From positions 1 to 35,381 of the forward strand of contig CAZTZN010000023.1 in NCBI GenBank assembly GCA_964617715.1: 35,381 nt of DNA, given 5' to 3'. Below are positions 26,009 to 34,156 of this stretch, in pieces. Numbering within the stretch: the stretch's first letter is position 1; each line of letters opens with the position of its first letter. A model generated the notes under the pieces. It was not told where the DNA came from. It saw only the letters and a program-made list of their open reading frames with translations, and searched no databases. The translations under genes were made by a program, and so were the position numbers. The DNA comes from JALGVA01 sp964617715. Its GTDB lineage: Bacteria; Armatimonadota; Zipacnadia; Zipacnadales; UBA5352.

Positions 26009-27016
26009 CTACCCCCGCGACCTCCGCCCCATCACCGGGAAGCTCGGGTCCTGGAAGCCCCGGCCGGTGTGCTCGCCCGGCGGCACCAGCACGTCAATGC
26101 GCTCCTCCAGCTCCGGTGTGATCGTCACGTCCAGCGCGCCCAGGTTGTCCTCAAGCTGCTGCATGGTGCGCGGGCCGATGATCGGGCAGGTCACCAGTTC
26201 GTTCGCCATCACCCACGCCACCGCGAGCTGCGCGGCCGTGCAGCCGACCTCCTCGGCCAGCGCCACCACATGCCGCGCCAGCTCGAAGTTCTCCTCGCGG
26301 TACTCGGTCTGCATCAGCCGCTCGTTGCCCCGCCCGGCGCGTGAGTCCGGTGGCGGCTCGGCGTCGCGGGCGTACTTGCCGGTCAGCACCCCGCGGGCGA
26401 TCGGGCTGTAGGTGACCACGCCCAGGCCCAACTCCGCGCACGCGGGGAGCAGCTCGACCTCGATGTCGCGGTTGGCGATGTTGTAGAGCGGCTGCACCGC
26501 CACCAGCGGGTCCCAGCCGCGCAGCGCCTGCACACCCAGCGCGTGCGCCACGCGCCACGCCGCGAAGTTGCTGAGGCCCGCGTAGAGCACCTTGCCCTGC
26601 GCGACCAGGTGGTCGAGCGCCGACAGCGACTCCTCGATGGGCGTGTCGGCGTCAGGCTTGTGCAGGTAGTAGAGGTCGAGGTAGTCGGTGCCCAGCCGGC
26701 GCAGGCTGGCCTCACAGCCCTCGATGATATGCTTGCGCGATGAGCCCGCCATGTTGGGCCCATCACCCATGGGCAGCGTCACCTTGGTCGCCAGCACGAT
26801 CTCCTCGCGCCGTCCCGCCAGCGCCCGGCCTACCACGCGTTCGGACTCGCCGGCGTTGTACTTGTCGGCGGTGTCGAGGAAGTTGATGCCCGCGTCCAGC
26901 GCCACGCCGATGATACGCAGGGACTCGTCCTCGGGCGTGGGACCGCCGAACATCATCGTGCCCAGGCAGAGCTGAGAGACCTTCACGCCGCAGCGGCCCA
27001 ATGTGCGGTACTGCAT
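26009..27016 (-). CDS. Aldo/keto reductase
   Basis: 335-aa NADPH-dependent carbonyl reductase of the general AKR (YghZ/Kv-beta-like) type. The catalytic tetrad is complete: D49 and Y53 in FLDTADKYNAGESE, K78 in LATKVT and H119 in YYLHKPD. GLSNFAAWRV, VQPLYNIANRD, and CPIIGPRTMQQLEDNLGALDVTIT complete the barrel. ATG 27016 follows GGAGGGATG. The protein is cytoplasmic and acts on aldehydes or sugars. It is divergent from the HAF-repeat lipoprotein (194-bp gap) and its 3' end abuts the repeat block. Confidence 0.93.
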   Translation of the reverse strand: MQYRTLGRCGVKVSQLCLGTMMFGGPTPEDESLRIIGVALDAGINFLDTADKYNAGESERVVGRALAGRREEIVLATKVTLPMGDGPNMAGSSRKHIIEGCEASLRRLGTDYLDLYYLHKPDADTPIEESLSALDHLVAQGKVLYAGLSNFAAWRVAHALGVQALRGWDPLVAVQPLYNIANRDIEVELLPACAELGLGVVTYSPIARGVLTGKYARDAEPPPDSRAGRGNERLMQTEYREENFELARHVVALAEEVGCTAAQLAVAWVMANELVTCPIIGPRTMQQLEDNLGALDVTITPELEERIDVLVPPGEHTGRGFQDPSFPVMGRRSRG

Positions 27017-27210
27017 CTCGCATCCCTCCGGGGTGTGGCTTGTCGGTACGCCTTCTCCGCGCGCAGCCCGCGTTCCTTTGCCTCGCCGCTTCCAGAGCAA
27101 GAGGTGTGTCTGCCGCGCCCGCTGAACTCCTGTGTTGCGGTCGGCGGGGCCGTCGCGACTGCATGCTGCGAGCCGGTCGGATGCCCGCAATCCTCGGGAG
27201 GCTGATCAGG

Positions 27211-28236
27211 ATGGCAGTGCAGGACCGACGGACGTGGATAAAGGCGACGGCGCTGTTGCTGGTAGTGGGGGTGACGATGCTGACGGGATGCAGTGGGGGC
27301 GGCGCCGGTGGGGTCCCGGACACCTGGCTGTTCCGGGTGACCGATCTGGGGACGCTGGGCGGCGACATGAGCGCGGCGAATGCCGTCAACGACTCCGGGC
27401 AAGTGGTCGGGTGGTCGCGCATCACGACCGGCGGGGATTGGCACGCGTTCCGCTACGCGGGCGGCAACATGATCGACCTGGGGACGTTGGGGGGAGATGA
27501 GAGCGAGGCCAGGGACATCAATTCACAGGGGCGCATCGTCGGCACCGCGCAAGATGCGTCAGGAATGGACCGGGCGTTCCTCTACTTCAACAACCAGATG
27601 CGGGACATCGGCGTGCTGCCGGGGCAGACCGGGGCTGAGGCAGAGGGCATCAACTCTTCAGGCCAGATTGTTGGGAACTCGGGAACGCCGTTCCTGTACG
27701 ACGGCGCGATGCACGAGCTGCCGACGCCCGGCGGAGGCGGCGGCGCCAATGCCATCAACAGCTCCGGGCAGGTCGCGGGCTGGTTCTGGCTCCTCGACAT
27801 GTCCGCCGCCCACGCCTTCCGGGGCAGCCTGGCGGCGGCGACGGACCTGGGCGCCAACGGGGGCACGAGCAGCAACGCGATGGCGATCAACGACGATGGC
27901 GACGTCGTCGGCTACTACGTCGATGGCGGGCACAAGCGCCTGTTCATCTACCGCAACGGCGCGATGACGAACATCGGCACCCTCGGCGGGGCGAGCGGCC
28001 AGGCACACGCCATCAACAATGCCGGCGTGGTCGTGGGCATCGACTCGACCGGAAGCGACGGGTCGCACGCCTTCCTGTGGGACGGGACCATCCGGGACCT
28101 GAATGACCTGCTCGATGCCTCGTCGCAGGGCTGGACGCTCTTCCGCGCCAGCGACATCAACAATAACAACGTGATCGTGGGCCAGGGCCTGGCACCCAAC
28201 GGCGAGTACCACGCCTTCATCGCGCGGCCCATCTGA
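27211..28236 (+). CDS. HAF-repeat lipoprotein
   Basis: 341-aa predicted lipoprotein. ATG 27211 has GGGAGG upstream and opens a type II signal peptide with a lipobox LTGC (cysteine about residue 27). The mature protein is made of seven HAF-type repeats of about 40 residues, each with a DLGTLGG-like start, an A-x-x-IN-x-x-G-x-V-V-G core and HAF/AFLY aromatic ends (for example AVNDSGQVVGWS, DINSQGRIVGTA, AINNAGVVVGID). Such repeats are expected to form a beta-propeller-like solenoid at the cell surface. No enzyme motif is present and its role is unknown. It may be lipid-anchored on the periplasmic side or exported to the outer surface. Confidence 0.82.
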   Translation: MAVQDRRTWIKATALLLVVGVTMLTGCSGGGAGGVPDTWLFRVTDLGTLGGDMSAANAVNDSGQVVGWSRITTGGDWHAFRYAGGNMIDLGTLGGDESEARDINSQGRIVGTAQDASGMDRAFLYFNNQMRDIGVLPGQTGAEAEGINSSGQIVGNSGTPFLYDGAMHELPTPGGGGGANAINSSGQVAGWFWLLDMSAAHAFRGSLAAATDLGANGGTSSNAMAINDDGDVVGYYVDGGHKRLFIYRNGAMTNIGTLGGASGQAHAINNAGVVVGIDSTGSDGSHAFLWDGTIRDLNDLLDASSQGWTLFRASDINNNNVIVGQGLAPNGEYHAFIARPI

Positions 28237-28259
28237 CGCGCGGACCACATCAGCGAGCG

Positions 28260-28289
28260 GCGGGCCGGCCCGGACCCGGGCGGGCCCGC
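28260..28289 (+). terminator. GC-rich hairpin after the lipoprotein gene
   Basis: A 7-bp stem (GCGGGCC at 28260-28266 with GGCCCGC at 28283-28289) encloses a GC-rich loop, 23 bp after the lipoprotein stop. No T-run follows, so termination would need rho or the hairpin alone. Confidence 0.3.
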
Positions 28290-28372
28290 TTCGCGTTCCG
28301 CGCGGGAGGTGGCGCGGGCGCGCGCGACAAAGTGTCGGGTGGAGCGCAACCGTGCGTCCCGGGAGCGAGGGC

Positions 28373-29812
28373 ATGAACGTCATCGTGATCTGCCTGGACA
28401 CCTTCCGTGCCGACATCGTCGGCAATCACGACAGGCTCGCCCACGTGAAGACGCCCGCCATGGACCAGCTTGCCGCGCAGTCGGCGAACTTCGACCGGGC
28501 CTTCGGCGAGAGCCAGCCGACGCTGCAGGCGCGGCGGTCGCTGATGACCGGGATGCGCTGCTTCCCATGGCGCTTCAACGTCGATCGGCGCGGGCACTGG
28601 CATCACGCCGCGGGCTGGCACAAGATCCCGCCCGAGCACGACACCCTGGCCGAGATCCTGGTGCAGCGCGGCTGGTACACGGGGCTGGTCACCGACACGC
28701 ACCACATGTTCAAGCCCACCATGAACTTCACCCGCGGGTTCTGCTCGTGGGAGTTCGTGCGCGGGCAGGTGGACGATCACTGGCGCGGGGGCACCCGCGA
28801 GATGGTCGAGCCGCTGATGCGACGCGTGTGCCGGGAGCCCATCGACTGGGAGCGCCACCTGGTGCTGCTGCAGTACTTCCTGAACAACCGCGATCGGCAG
28901 AGTGAGGACGACTACCTCCCCGCACGGGTGTTCTCGGCGGCGGGCCGTTGGCTGGAGGACAACCACACCAACGCGCCGTTCCTCCTGTGGGTGGACGGCT
29001 TCGACCCGCACGAGCCCTGGGACCCACCGCGGAAGTATGCCGATATGTACATGCCCGACTACGACGGCATCGACTTCATCTGGGCGCACCACGGGCCGGA
29101 GGCGACCGAGGAGGAGATCGAGCGGGTGCGCGCGCTCTACTTCGGCGAGGTCACCTTCGTCGATGAGTGCGTCGGGCGTTTCCTCGGTACCATTGACCGG
29201 CTGAGGCTGTGGGATGACACCATCGTGGTGCTCACCAGCGACCACGGCACGCAGATCCTCGACCATGGGCACTTCGGTAAGGGCCCGAGCAATCTGCGGC
29301 GCTACAACACGCAGATCGCCATGCACCTGCGCCACCCCGACGGTCCGCGCGGGGAGCACTTCGGCGGCTTCGTGCAGGCGCACGACCTGGCGCCCACGCT
29401 GCTCGGACGGCTCGGCGTGCCGGCGGAGATGGATGGCCTGGACTTCTGGCCGCTGGTGACCGGCAAGCCCGAGGCGATCCGCGACCACGTGGTGATCGCG
29501 TGGGCGGACTGGGCGGAGGGACGCGCGCGGGGGGCGGTGTCGGTGCGCGATGATCGCTGGAACTTCCAGGTCAAGACCGGCGAGGATGACGAGGCGCCCG
29601 CGTTGTATGATCTGAGCGAGGACCCGAACGAGAACACGAACGTGATCGCCGACCACCCGGAGGTCGTGGCGTTGCAGCGCCGGCGTGTGGAGGCGGTGTT
29701 GCGCCAGCCGCTCCCGGGCCAGCATGAGGAGATGTGCACGCGCGACGTCAAGGCCCCCGCGCACGTGTGCCGCGCCATCCAGTTCGGCTTCCGCAACCCG
29801 GGCGAGCAGTAG
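28373..29812 (+). CDS. Sulfatase-family (alkaline phosphatase superfamily) hydrolase with Thr at the nucleophile site
   Basis: 479-aa cytoplasmic protein from ATG 28373 (GGGAGCGAGGG upstream), with no signal peptide. It has the sulfatase fold landmarks: an N-terminal VICLDTFRAD metal site (D9, D13), the segment PTLQARRSLMTG, WVDGFDPHEPWDPP (D211, H213) and LTSDHGTQILDHGHFGKG (D290, H291, K303). In true sulfatases the second landmark reads C/S-x-P-S/A-R and the Cys or Ser is converted to formylglycine. Here it is T50-L-Q-A-R54, so formylglycine cannot form. A threonine nucleophile is known in phosphodiesterase branches of this superfamily, so a phosphate-ester or related substrate is more likely than a sulfate ester. 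Length is normal and the protein appears intact. Confidence 0.85.
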   Translation: MNVIVICLDTFRADIVGNHDRLAHVKTPAMDQLAAQSANFDRAFGESQPTLQARRSLMTGMRCFPWRFNVDRRGHWHHAAGWHKIPPEHDTLAEILVQRGWYTGLVTDTHHMFKPTMNFTRGFCSWEFVRGQVDDHWRGGTREMVEPLMRRVCREPIDWERHLVLLQYFLNNRDRQSEDDYLPARVFSAAGRWLEDNHTNAPFLLWVDGFDPHEPWDPPRKYADMYMPDYDGIDFIWAHHGPEATEEEIERVRALYFGEVTFVDECVGRFLGTIDRLRLWDDTIVVLTSDHGTQILDHGHFGKGPSNLRRYNTQIAMHLRHPDGPRGEHFGGFVQAHDLAPTLLGRLGVPAEMDGLDFWPLVTGKPEAIRDHVVIAWADWAEGRARGAVSVRDDRWNFQVKTGEDDEAPALYDLSEDPNENTNVIADHPEVVALQRRRVEAVLRQPLPGQHEEMCTRDVKAPAHVCRAIQFGFRNPGEQ

Positions 29813-29986
29813 CGCCCTTGCCGGGGGGGCGCGGCCGTGATCGATCGCCGCTATGCGGGGGGCGCCGCGCGTGCCGACGGCGAAGGGCTGGCGCACGCGG
29901 TCGGAGAAGTCCTCATGCGCACCGCCGACACGGCGTTCGCGCTCGATGTGCGGCACCGCCGGCAATGACGGCCCGGAGGAGAGATC

Positions 29987-31084
29987 ATGAGGACACTCGC
30001 GCTCATCGCGCTGGCCGCGATCTGCGGGTCGGCGGCGGCTCAGCAGGATGACCCCACCATCCTGCGCCACGACAACTTCCTGGTATTCGAGGCCGAAGCG
30101 GGGGAGACCGTCGGCATCGCGGTCGAGTCGATCCCCAAGGCCGGCTACCGCTATGCCGACGAGCTGATGGTCGAGGTGATTGACTCGACCAGCGAGCGCA
30201 CCCTGCGTCGCCTGCTGCGCCTGGGGGAGGCCGAGACCATCGAGTACCGGGTGCAGACCGGTGGCAGGCACGCGGTGCGCATCTCCTCGGGCTGGAACAT
30301 GTGCGCCGCGCGCATCGTGGACCGACCGTGGGCGCTGGTGGCGTGGCAGGATGTGCCGGTGTCGATCTGCGGCTCGATGGCCCCGCAATACTTCAAGGTG
30401 CCCCCGGGGGTAGAGCGCTTCCGGCTCACCATCGTGGCCGACGTGACCGGTGAGGGCGCCGCGCTGCGCGTCTTCGGGCCAGATGGCGCGGTGGTGCTTG
30501 AGGAGACCGACGACTTCGACCGGCCGCGGCGCTTCGACCTTGACGTGCCCGAGGGCGCCGACGGCGCAGTGTGGTCGCTGACCGTGACCGACCCCGAGCA
30601 GGAGGGGCTGGCGCTGGACGACGTGACCCTCTACCTGGGCGGCCGGATCCCGCCCCTGCTGTGCGAGGAGCCGACGTGGGCCGAGGCCTTCGCCGCGGGC
30701 GAGGAGTACCAGCCGGACCTCATTGACGCGGCGGTGGAGGTGCCGGGGAGCCTCGGTATTCGCGCGGGGGAGACGGCGACCACGACCTGGCAGATGGACG
30801 CGCTGCCGGAGGGCAAGGTCTACGCACTGCGCATCACCGCGAGCGACGTGGACTACGCGCGTGAGCTGATGGTGCGGATCAACGGTGGGGAGCCGATGGC
30901 GATCCCCATGACCGGCAACGAGACGGTGGACACCTTCACACTGCTGCTCGACCGCGAACAGCTCCGTGTCGGCGAGAACGTGATGGAGTTCAGCCAGGAC
31001 CCGAGCGGCGGCTCGGCGGCGGTGGCGGTGCGTCGCATCGAGATCCTGATCGGCGACCGCATCCGCGAATACAGGGGCTACTGA
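29987..31084 (+). CDS. Secreted protein of unknown function
   Basis: 365-aa protein with a clear signal peptide (MRTLALIALAAICGSAAAQ) and a strong GGAGGAGAG site before ATG 29987. No transmembrane segment or known domain is recognised. Two stretches look like beta-sandwich domains, about residues 30-210 and 240-360; the second resembles a generic ligand-binding jelly roll (ALRITASDVDYARELMVRINGG). No catalytic motif is apparent. It is 174 bp downstream of the sulfatase-family gene on the same strand. Its last 7 bp (31078-31084) overlap the end of the convergent glycosyltransferase gene. Confidence 0.75.
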   Translation: MRTLALIALAAICGSAAAQQDDPTILRHDNFLVFEAEAGETVGIAVESIPKAGYRYADELMVEVIDSTSERTLRRLLRLGEAETIEYRVQTGGRHAVRISSGWNMCAARIVDRPWALVAWQDVPVSICGSMAPQYFKVPPGVERFRLTIVADVTGEGAALRVFGPDGAVVLEETDDFDRPRRFDLDVPEGADGAVWSLTVTDPEQEGLALDDVTLYLGGRIPPLLCEEPTWAEAFAAGEEYQPDLIDAAVEVPGSLGIRAGETATTTWQMDALPEGKVYALRITASDVDYARELMVRINGGEPMAIPMTGNETVDTFTLLLDREQLRVGENVMEFSQDPSGGSAAVAVRRIEILIGDRIREYRGY

Positions 31085-32250
31085 CGACGCGCCGCCGAGC
31101 GCTCGATGGCCAGGGCGTAGACCTCCTCCAGACGCTCGGCGATGGCCGGGTAGGCGCATGACTCGGCGAAGCGCCGGCCGCCCTCGAGCAGCCTGCGGCG
31201 TAGCTCGGGGTCATCCAGCACTCGCTCGACCGCCTCGGCCAGGCCCTCGGCCCCGCGCTCGGGCGGGACCAGCAGGCCGGTCTCGCCGTCGCGGATCATG
31301 TCCGCGGCGCCGGGCGTGGCGTGCGCCACTACGGGCGTCCCGCAGTACATCGCCTCCGTGTACGCCAGGGGCATGGTCTCGCTGACGCTGGCGGTCACGA
31401 AGACGTCCATGGCCGCATCGTAGTGTTTCACCTCGGCGTGAGGGATGCCCCCGGTGAAGACCGCGCGGTCACCCAGTCTGCGCCGCGCGCGGTTCTGGAG
31501 CAACTCCCGTCTACCGCCGTCGCCGACCACAAGCAGGCGTACGTTGCGCCCGCGCTGCGCGAGGATGGCGACGGCGTCAATCACGCACTCCACGTTCTTG
31601 ATCGGCGACAGACGGCCGAGGAAGCCGATGACGGTCTCGTCGGCGGCGAAGCCCAGCCGCACGCGGGTGCCTTCGCGGTCGGGCCCGGTCAGCGTGGCGA
31701 GGTCAACAGGGTTGTGCACGATCTCGATGGGCACGGTCACGCCCTTGCCGAGCAGGCGCTGGCGCATCCACTGCACCGGCGTGGTCACCACGTCGCACAG
31801 GTTGAAGAAGCGCCCCACGTGGCGGCTGACCACCCGCTCCACCCACTTCTCGGGCAGGAAGGCGCGGTCGGCGTAGAGTTCATACTGTGTGTGCGCGGTG
31901 GCGACGAAGGGCAATCTGCGCCGCCGCGCCCAGCGATGGCCCCACGCGCCCACCCACGCGGGATGCTGGCTGTGCACGATGTCCGCCTCGAGGGTGAGCA
32001 GCCGGTAGTGCTCACGCGCTGTGGCCAGCACGGGTAGAGCCATCATGTAATCGACCTCGCCCGGCAGCACTACCGAGCGGTAGCGGTGCACGAAGGGGTC
32101 ATCGGCGAAGGGGTCTTCGCCCCGCGGCGCGGGCGCGAACACGTGCACCTCATGCCCGCGCTCCACCAGCCCGCAGCGGTAGAAATGCGTGACATTGGCC
32201 ACCCCGTTGAGGCTGGGCGGGTAGGTGTTGGTGAAATGCACGATCTTCAT
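31078..32250 (-). CDS. GT4-family glycosyltransferase
   Basis: 391-aa GT-B fold transferase. The N-terminal acceptor domain begins MKIVHFTNTYPPSLNGVANV, and IVHSQHPAWVG and ATAHTQYE follow. The C-terminal donor domain contains VIGFLGRLSPIKNVECVID, LLVVGDGGRRELL and TEAMYCGTPVVAHATPGAADMI, the retaining GT4 E-x7-E-type region. The overall pattern recalls glycosyl-diacylglycerol synthases and PimB-like enzymes, so a membrane-lipid acceptor is possible but unproven. ATG 32250 gives the usual family N-terminus; the ribosome binding site is weak. A promoter-like element lies 56-85 bp upstream. It is cytoplasmic at the membrane face. Confidence 0.88.
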   Translation of the reverse strand: MKIVHFTNTYPPSLNGVANVTHFYRCGLVERGHEVHVFAPAPRGEDPFADDPFVHRYRSVVLPGEVDYMMALPVLATAREHYRLLTLEADIVHSQHPAWVGAWGHRWARRRRLPFVATAHTQYELYADRAFLPEKWVERVVSRHVGRFFNLCDVVTTPVQWMRQRLLGKGVTVPIEIVHNPVDLATLTGPDREGTRVRLGFAADETVIGFLGRLSPIKNVECVIDAVAILAQRGRNVRLLVVGDGGRRELLQNRARRRLGDRAVFTGGIPHAEVKHYDAAMDVFVTASVSETMPLAYTEAMYCGTPVVAHATPGAADMIRDGETGLLVPPERGAEGLAEAVERVLDDPELRRRLLEGGRRFAESCAYPAIAERLEEVYALAIERSAARRQ

Positions 32251-32305
32251 GGTCGGGCGGATGGCTCCGCTCGTGGGAGGGGTTGAGTGCGCCTGCGTGT
32301 CCCGC

Positions 32306-32335
32306 AGCATAGCACGGTGCGGGCGCGGGCGGCAA
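32306..32335 (-). promoter_or_regulatory. Candidate promoter upstream of the GT4 gene
   Basis: On the minus strand TTGCCG (32335-32330) and TATGCT (32311-32306) are separated by 18 bp. This gives four of six matches in the -35 and four of six in the -10 region. It lies in the 204-bp gap between the sialidase stop and the glycosyltransferase start, so the latter may have its own transcript. Confidence 0.45.
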
Positions 32336-32454
32336 GATGGTGAATGTGTCGCATGACCGTGCCCGGAGCCGCCGCGGTCCTCAGAGCGCATTCTGACCGG
32401 CGGCCCGCGGGTTGGTGCAGCCGTTCCTCCGGGGAATATCTCTGCGCTCTCGCG

Positions 32455-34128
32455 TCACTGCGCCGGCGGCGGTGTCCAGTGTGTCCCCGCAATGTGCGTG
32501 ACGTTGTCGCGGTCGTTGAGGTAGTAGATGGTGAAGATGTGCCCGTCGTCCATCTGCACCGACAGCGGGTAGCCGTTGTCGGCGCCGTTGCCCCAGCCAT
32601 CGGCGCGCAGGACGATCTCCTCGCTCAGCTTCCAGGTGTGGCCGCCGTCGTCGCTGAGCACCGCGCGGATGCCCATCGCGTCGCGTCGGTAGCCGTAGGT
32701 GCACAGCAGGCGGCCGTCGGCGAGCCGGATGACGTTGCACGGGTAGCCCCAGATGCCGGTGTCCTCTGGCGGGCTCCAGGTCCGTCCGCCATCGGACGAG
32801 AACGACTGGTAGGTGTTGTACTCGCCGCCTGTGCCCGAGCGCATGACGGCGATGATCTCGCCACGCCCGGTGTCGCACAGCGCGGTCTCGGAGAAGCCGA
32901 TGCGGTCGCCGATGGGATGCGCGACCTCCCGCAGCTCCCAACTCTCCCCGTTGTCGCCCGAGCGGATGACCCAGACGCTGCTCAGGCCCTCCTGGCCGGG
33001 GAAGCAGTAGATGGCGTTGAGCCACAGCGTGCCCTCGCGCAGGAAGGAGCTGGCGGCCTGATGGCCCATGGTCCCGCCGGGCAGCGGCGACGGCAGCTCG
33101 ATGATGCGCGCCTCGCCATCAGGCGGCTGGATGCGCACCCTGGGGTCACCGAGCCAGGCGATGGTGCCCGCGCGCGCCTTCATCCACCGGCGGCCCCGGG
33201 CCTCGATCTCCGGGAGCTGCTCCTCGGGGGCGTAGATCCATCCGCCCGCGTAGGGGACGATGACCGTGCCGTCCTCCCGCAGGCGGCGTGGATCGGTGAA
33301 GCGTTCGTCGGTCAGCTCCCAGGTGTAGCCTCCGTCGCTCGAGATGGCCGCCGCGCCGCCGCCGGTGTTGTCGATATGCGAGCGGCGCACGCGTGTGCCG
33401 AAGCTGGTGAACAGCCGCCCGTCCTCCAGGCGCATCAGCGACGGGAAGCACGCGTAGACGCCCTCCTGCCGGTAGATGATCACGTGCCGCGCGCCTTCGA
33501 TGGGCTCAACCGGGATGACGGGGCACACGTAGCGCACGTCCTTCCAGTACGCCTCGGCGGTGGCGGCGCTGGAGATCGAGCCGAAGGTGATCACGCGCCG
33601 GCCCTCGTAGGCCTCATGCGTGAACCTGCCCCAGCCGTCAATGGCGAGTTCGCCATCCACCCACACCTCGATGTTGATGCCCGCGATGCGGATCTCGTAG
33701 GTGTGGAAGCCATCGGTGGTATCCATGGCGTGCTCGAGGTCAAGGTGGCTGAGCACGATGCGGTCGGGGTAAAAGGTCAGACCGGTCTCATGCACACCGT
33801 CGGCCACCAGCACGCACATTCCTGAGCGGTCGGTGCAGTCAACCACCCTGACCGTGGCGCGCACGATGGCGCCGCGCTCAGGTCGCGCGCCCCAGTGCCG
33901 GGAGTAGCAGTGGAGCTGGGTGCGGGCGGCGCCGGCATCGACGATGTGCAGGGCGCCATCGATGATCTCAGCGCTGGTGTTCTCGCCTTGGCTTGCGCCC
34001 CAACCGGATTCGGTCGGCAGGGCGTCCGGCGTGTAGACCACGTCCCAGGCAACCGCGCCTCCGGGCGGCTGGGCGAGGGCCGCCAGGGGCATGGCGGCCA
34101 GGAGTATCGCGGTCAGGACGTCTCGCAT
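32455..34128 (-). CDS. Secreted sialidase-type (BNR/Asp-box) protein with LamG-like N-terminus
   Basis: 557-aa exported protein; ATG 34128 follows GGGAGGTCGG and opens a signal peptide ending ALAQ. Residues about 25-200 look like a concanavalin/LamG-type jelly roll (FHTYEIRIAGINIEVWVDGELAIDGW). Residues about 215-555 form a six-bladed sialidase-like propeller with four Asp-boxes: SSDGGYTW (263-270), SGDNGESW (390-397), SSDGGRTW (444-451) and SDDGGHTW (492-499). I do not see the full arginine triad of canonical neuraminidases with confidence, so the enzyme could be a sialidase or a related glycan-binding or hydrolytic propeller. It precedes the GT4 gene and lies 29 bp downstream of the heparinase-like gene, probably in one operon with it. 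Confidence 0.82.
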   Translation of the reverse strand: MRDVLTAILLAAMPLAALAQPPGGAVAWDVVYTPDALPTESGWGASQGENTSAEIIDGALHIVDAGAARTQLHCYSRHWGARPERGAIVRATVRVVDCTDRSGMCVLVADGVHETGLTFYPDRIVLSHLDLEHAMDTTDGFHTYEIRIAGINIEVWVDGELAIDGWGRFTHEAYEGRRVITFGSISSAATAEAYWKDVRYVCPVIPVEPIEGARHVIIYRQEGVYACFPSLMRLEDGRLFTSFGTRVRRSHIDNTGGGAAAISSDGGYTWELTDERFTDPRRLREDGTVIVPYAGGWIYAPEEQLPEIEARGRRWMKARAGTIAWLGDPRVRIQPPDGEARIIELPSPLPGGTMGHQAASSFLREGTLWLNAIYCFPGQEGLSSVWVIRSGDNGESWELREVAHPIGDRIGFSETALCDTGRGEIIAVMRSGTGGEYNTYQSFSSDGGRTWSPPEDTGIWGYPCNVIRLADGRLLCTYGYRRDAMGIRAVLSDDGGHTWKLSEEIVLRADGWGNGADNGYPLSVQMDDGHIFTIYYLNDRDNVTHIAGTHWTPPPAQ

Positions 34129-34156
34129 GGACCGACCTCCCGTGCGCCGGGGCGCG

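Noticed and set aside
25791..26411. 206-aa plus-strand frame running from the repeat block into the aldo/keto reductase gene
   Set aside because: It translates repeats and then the antisense of a complete AKR gene; no domain or start signal.
29838..29969. Short plus-strand frame of about 43 codons starting with GTG between the sulfatase-family and secreted-protein genes
   Set aside because: No ribosome binding site of quality, no known motif and too short to judge; it could be a remnant, but I cannot support a gene.
28250..31159. 969-aa minus-strand frame opposite the sulfatase-family and secreted-protein genes
   Set aside because: It spans two genes with clear starts on the plus strand and reads as low-complexity Arg/His/Val/Leu sequence.
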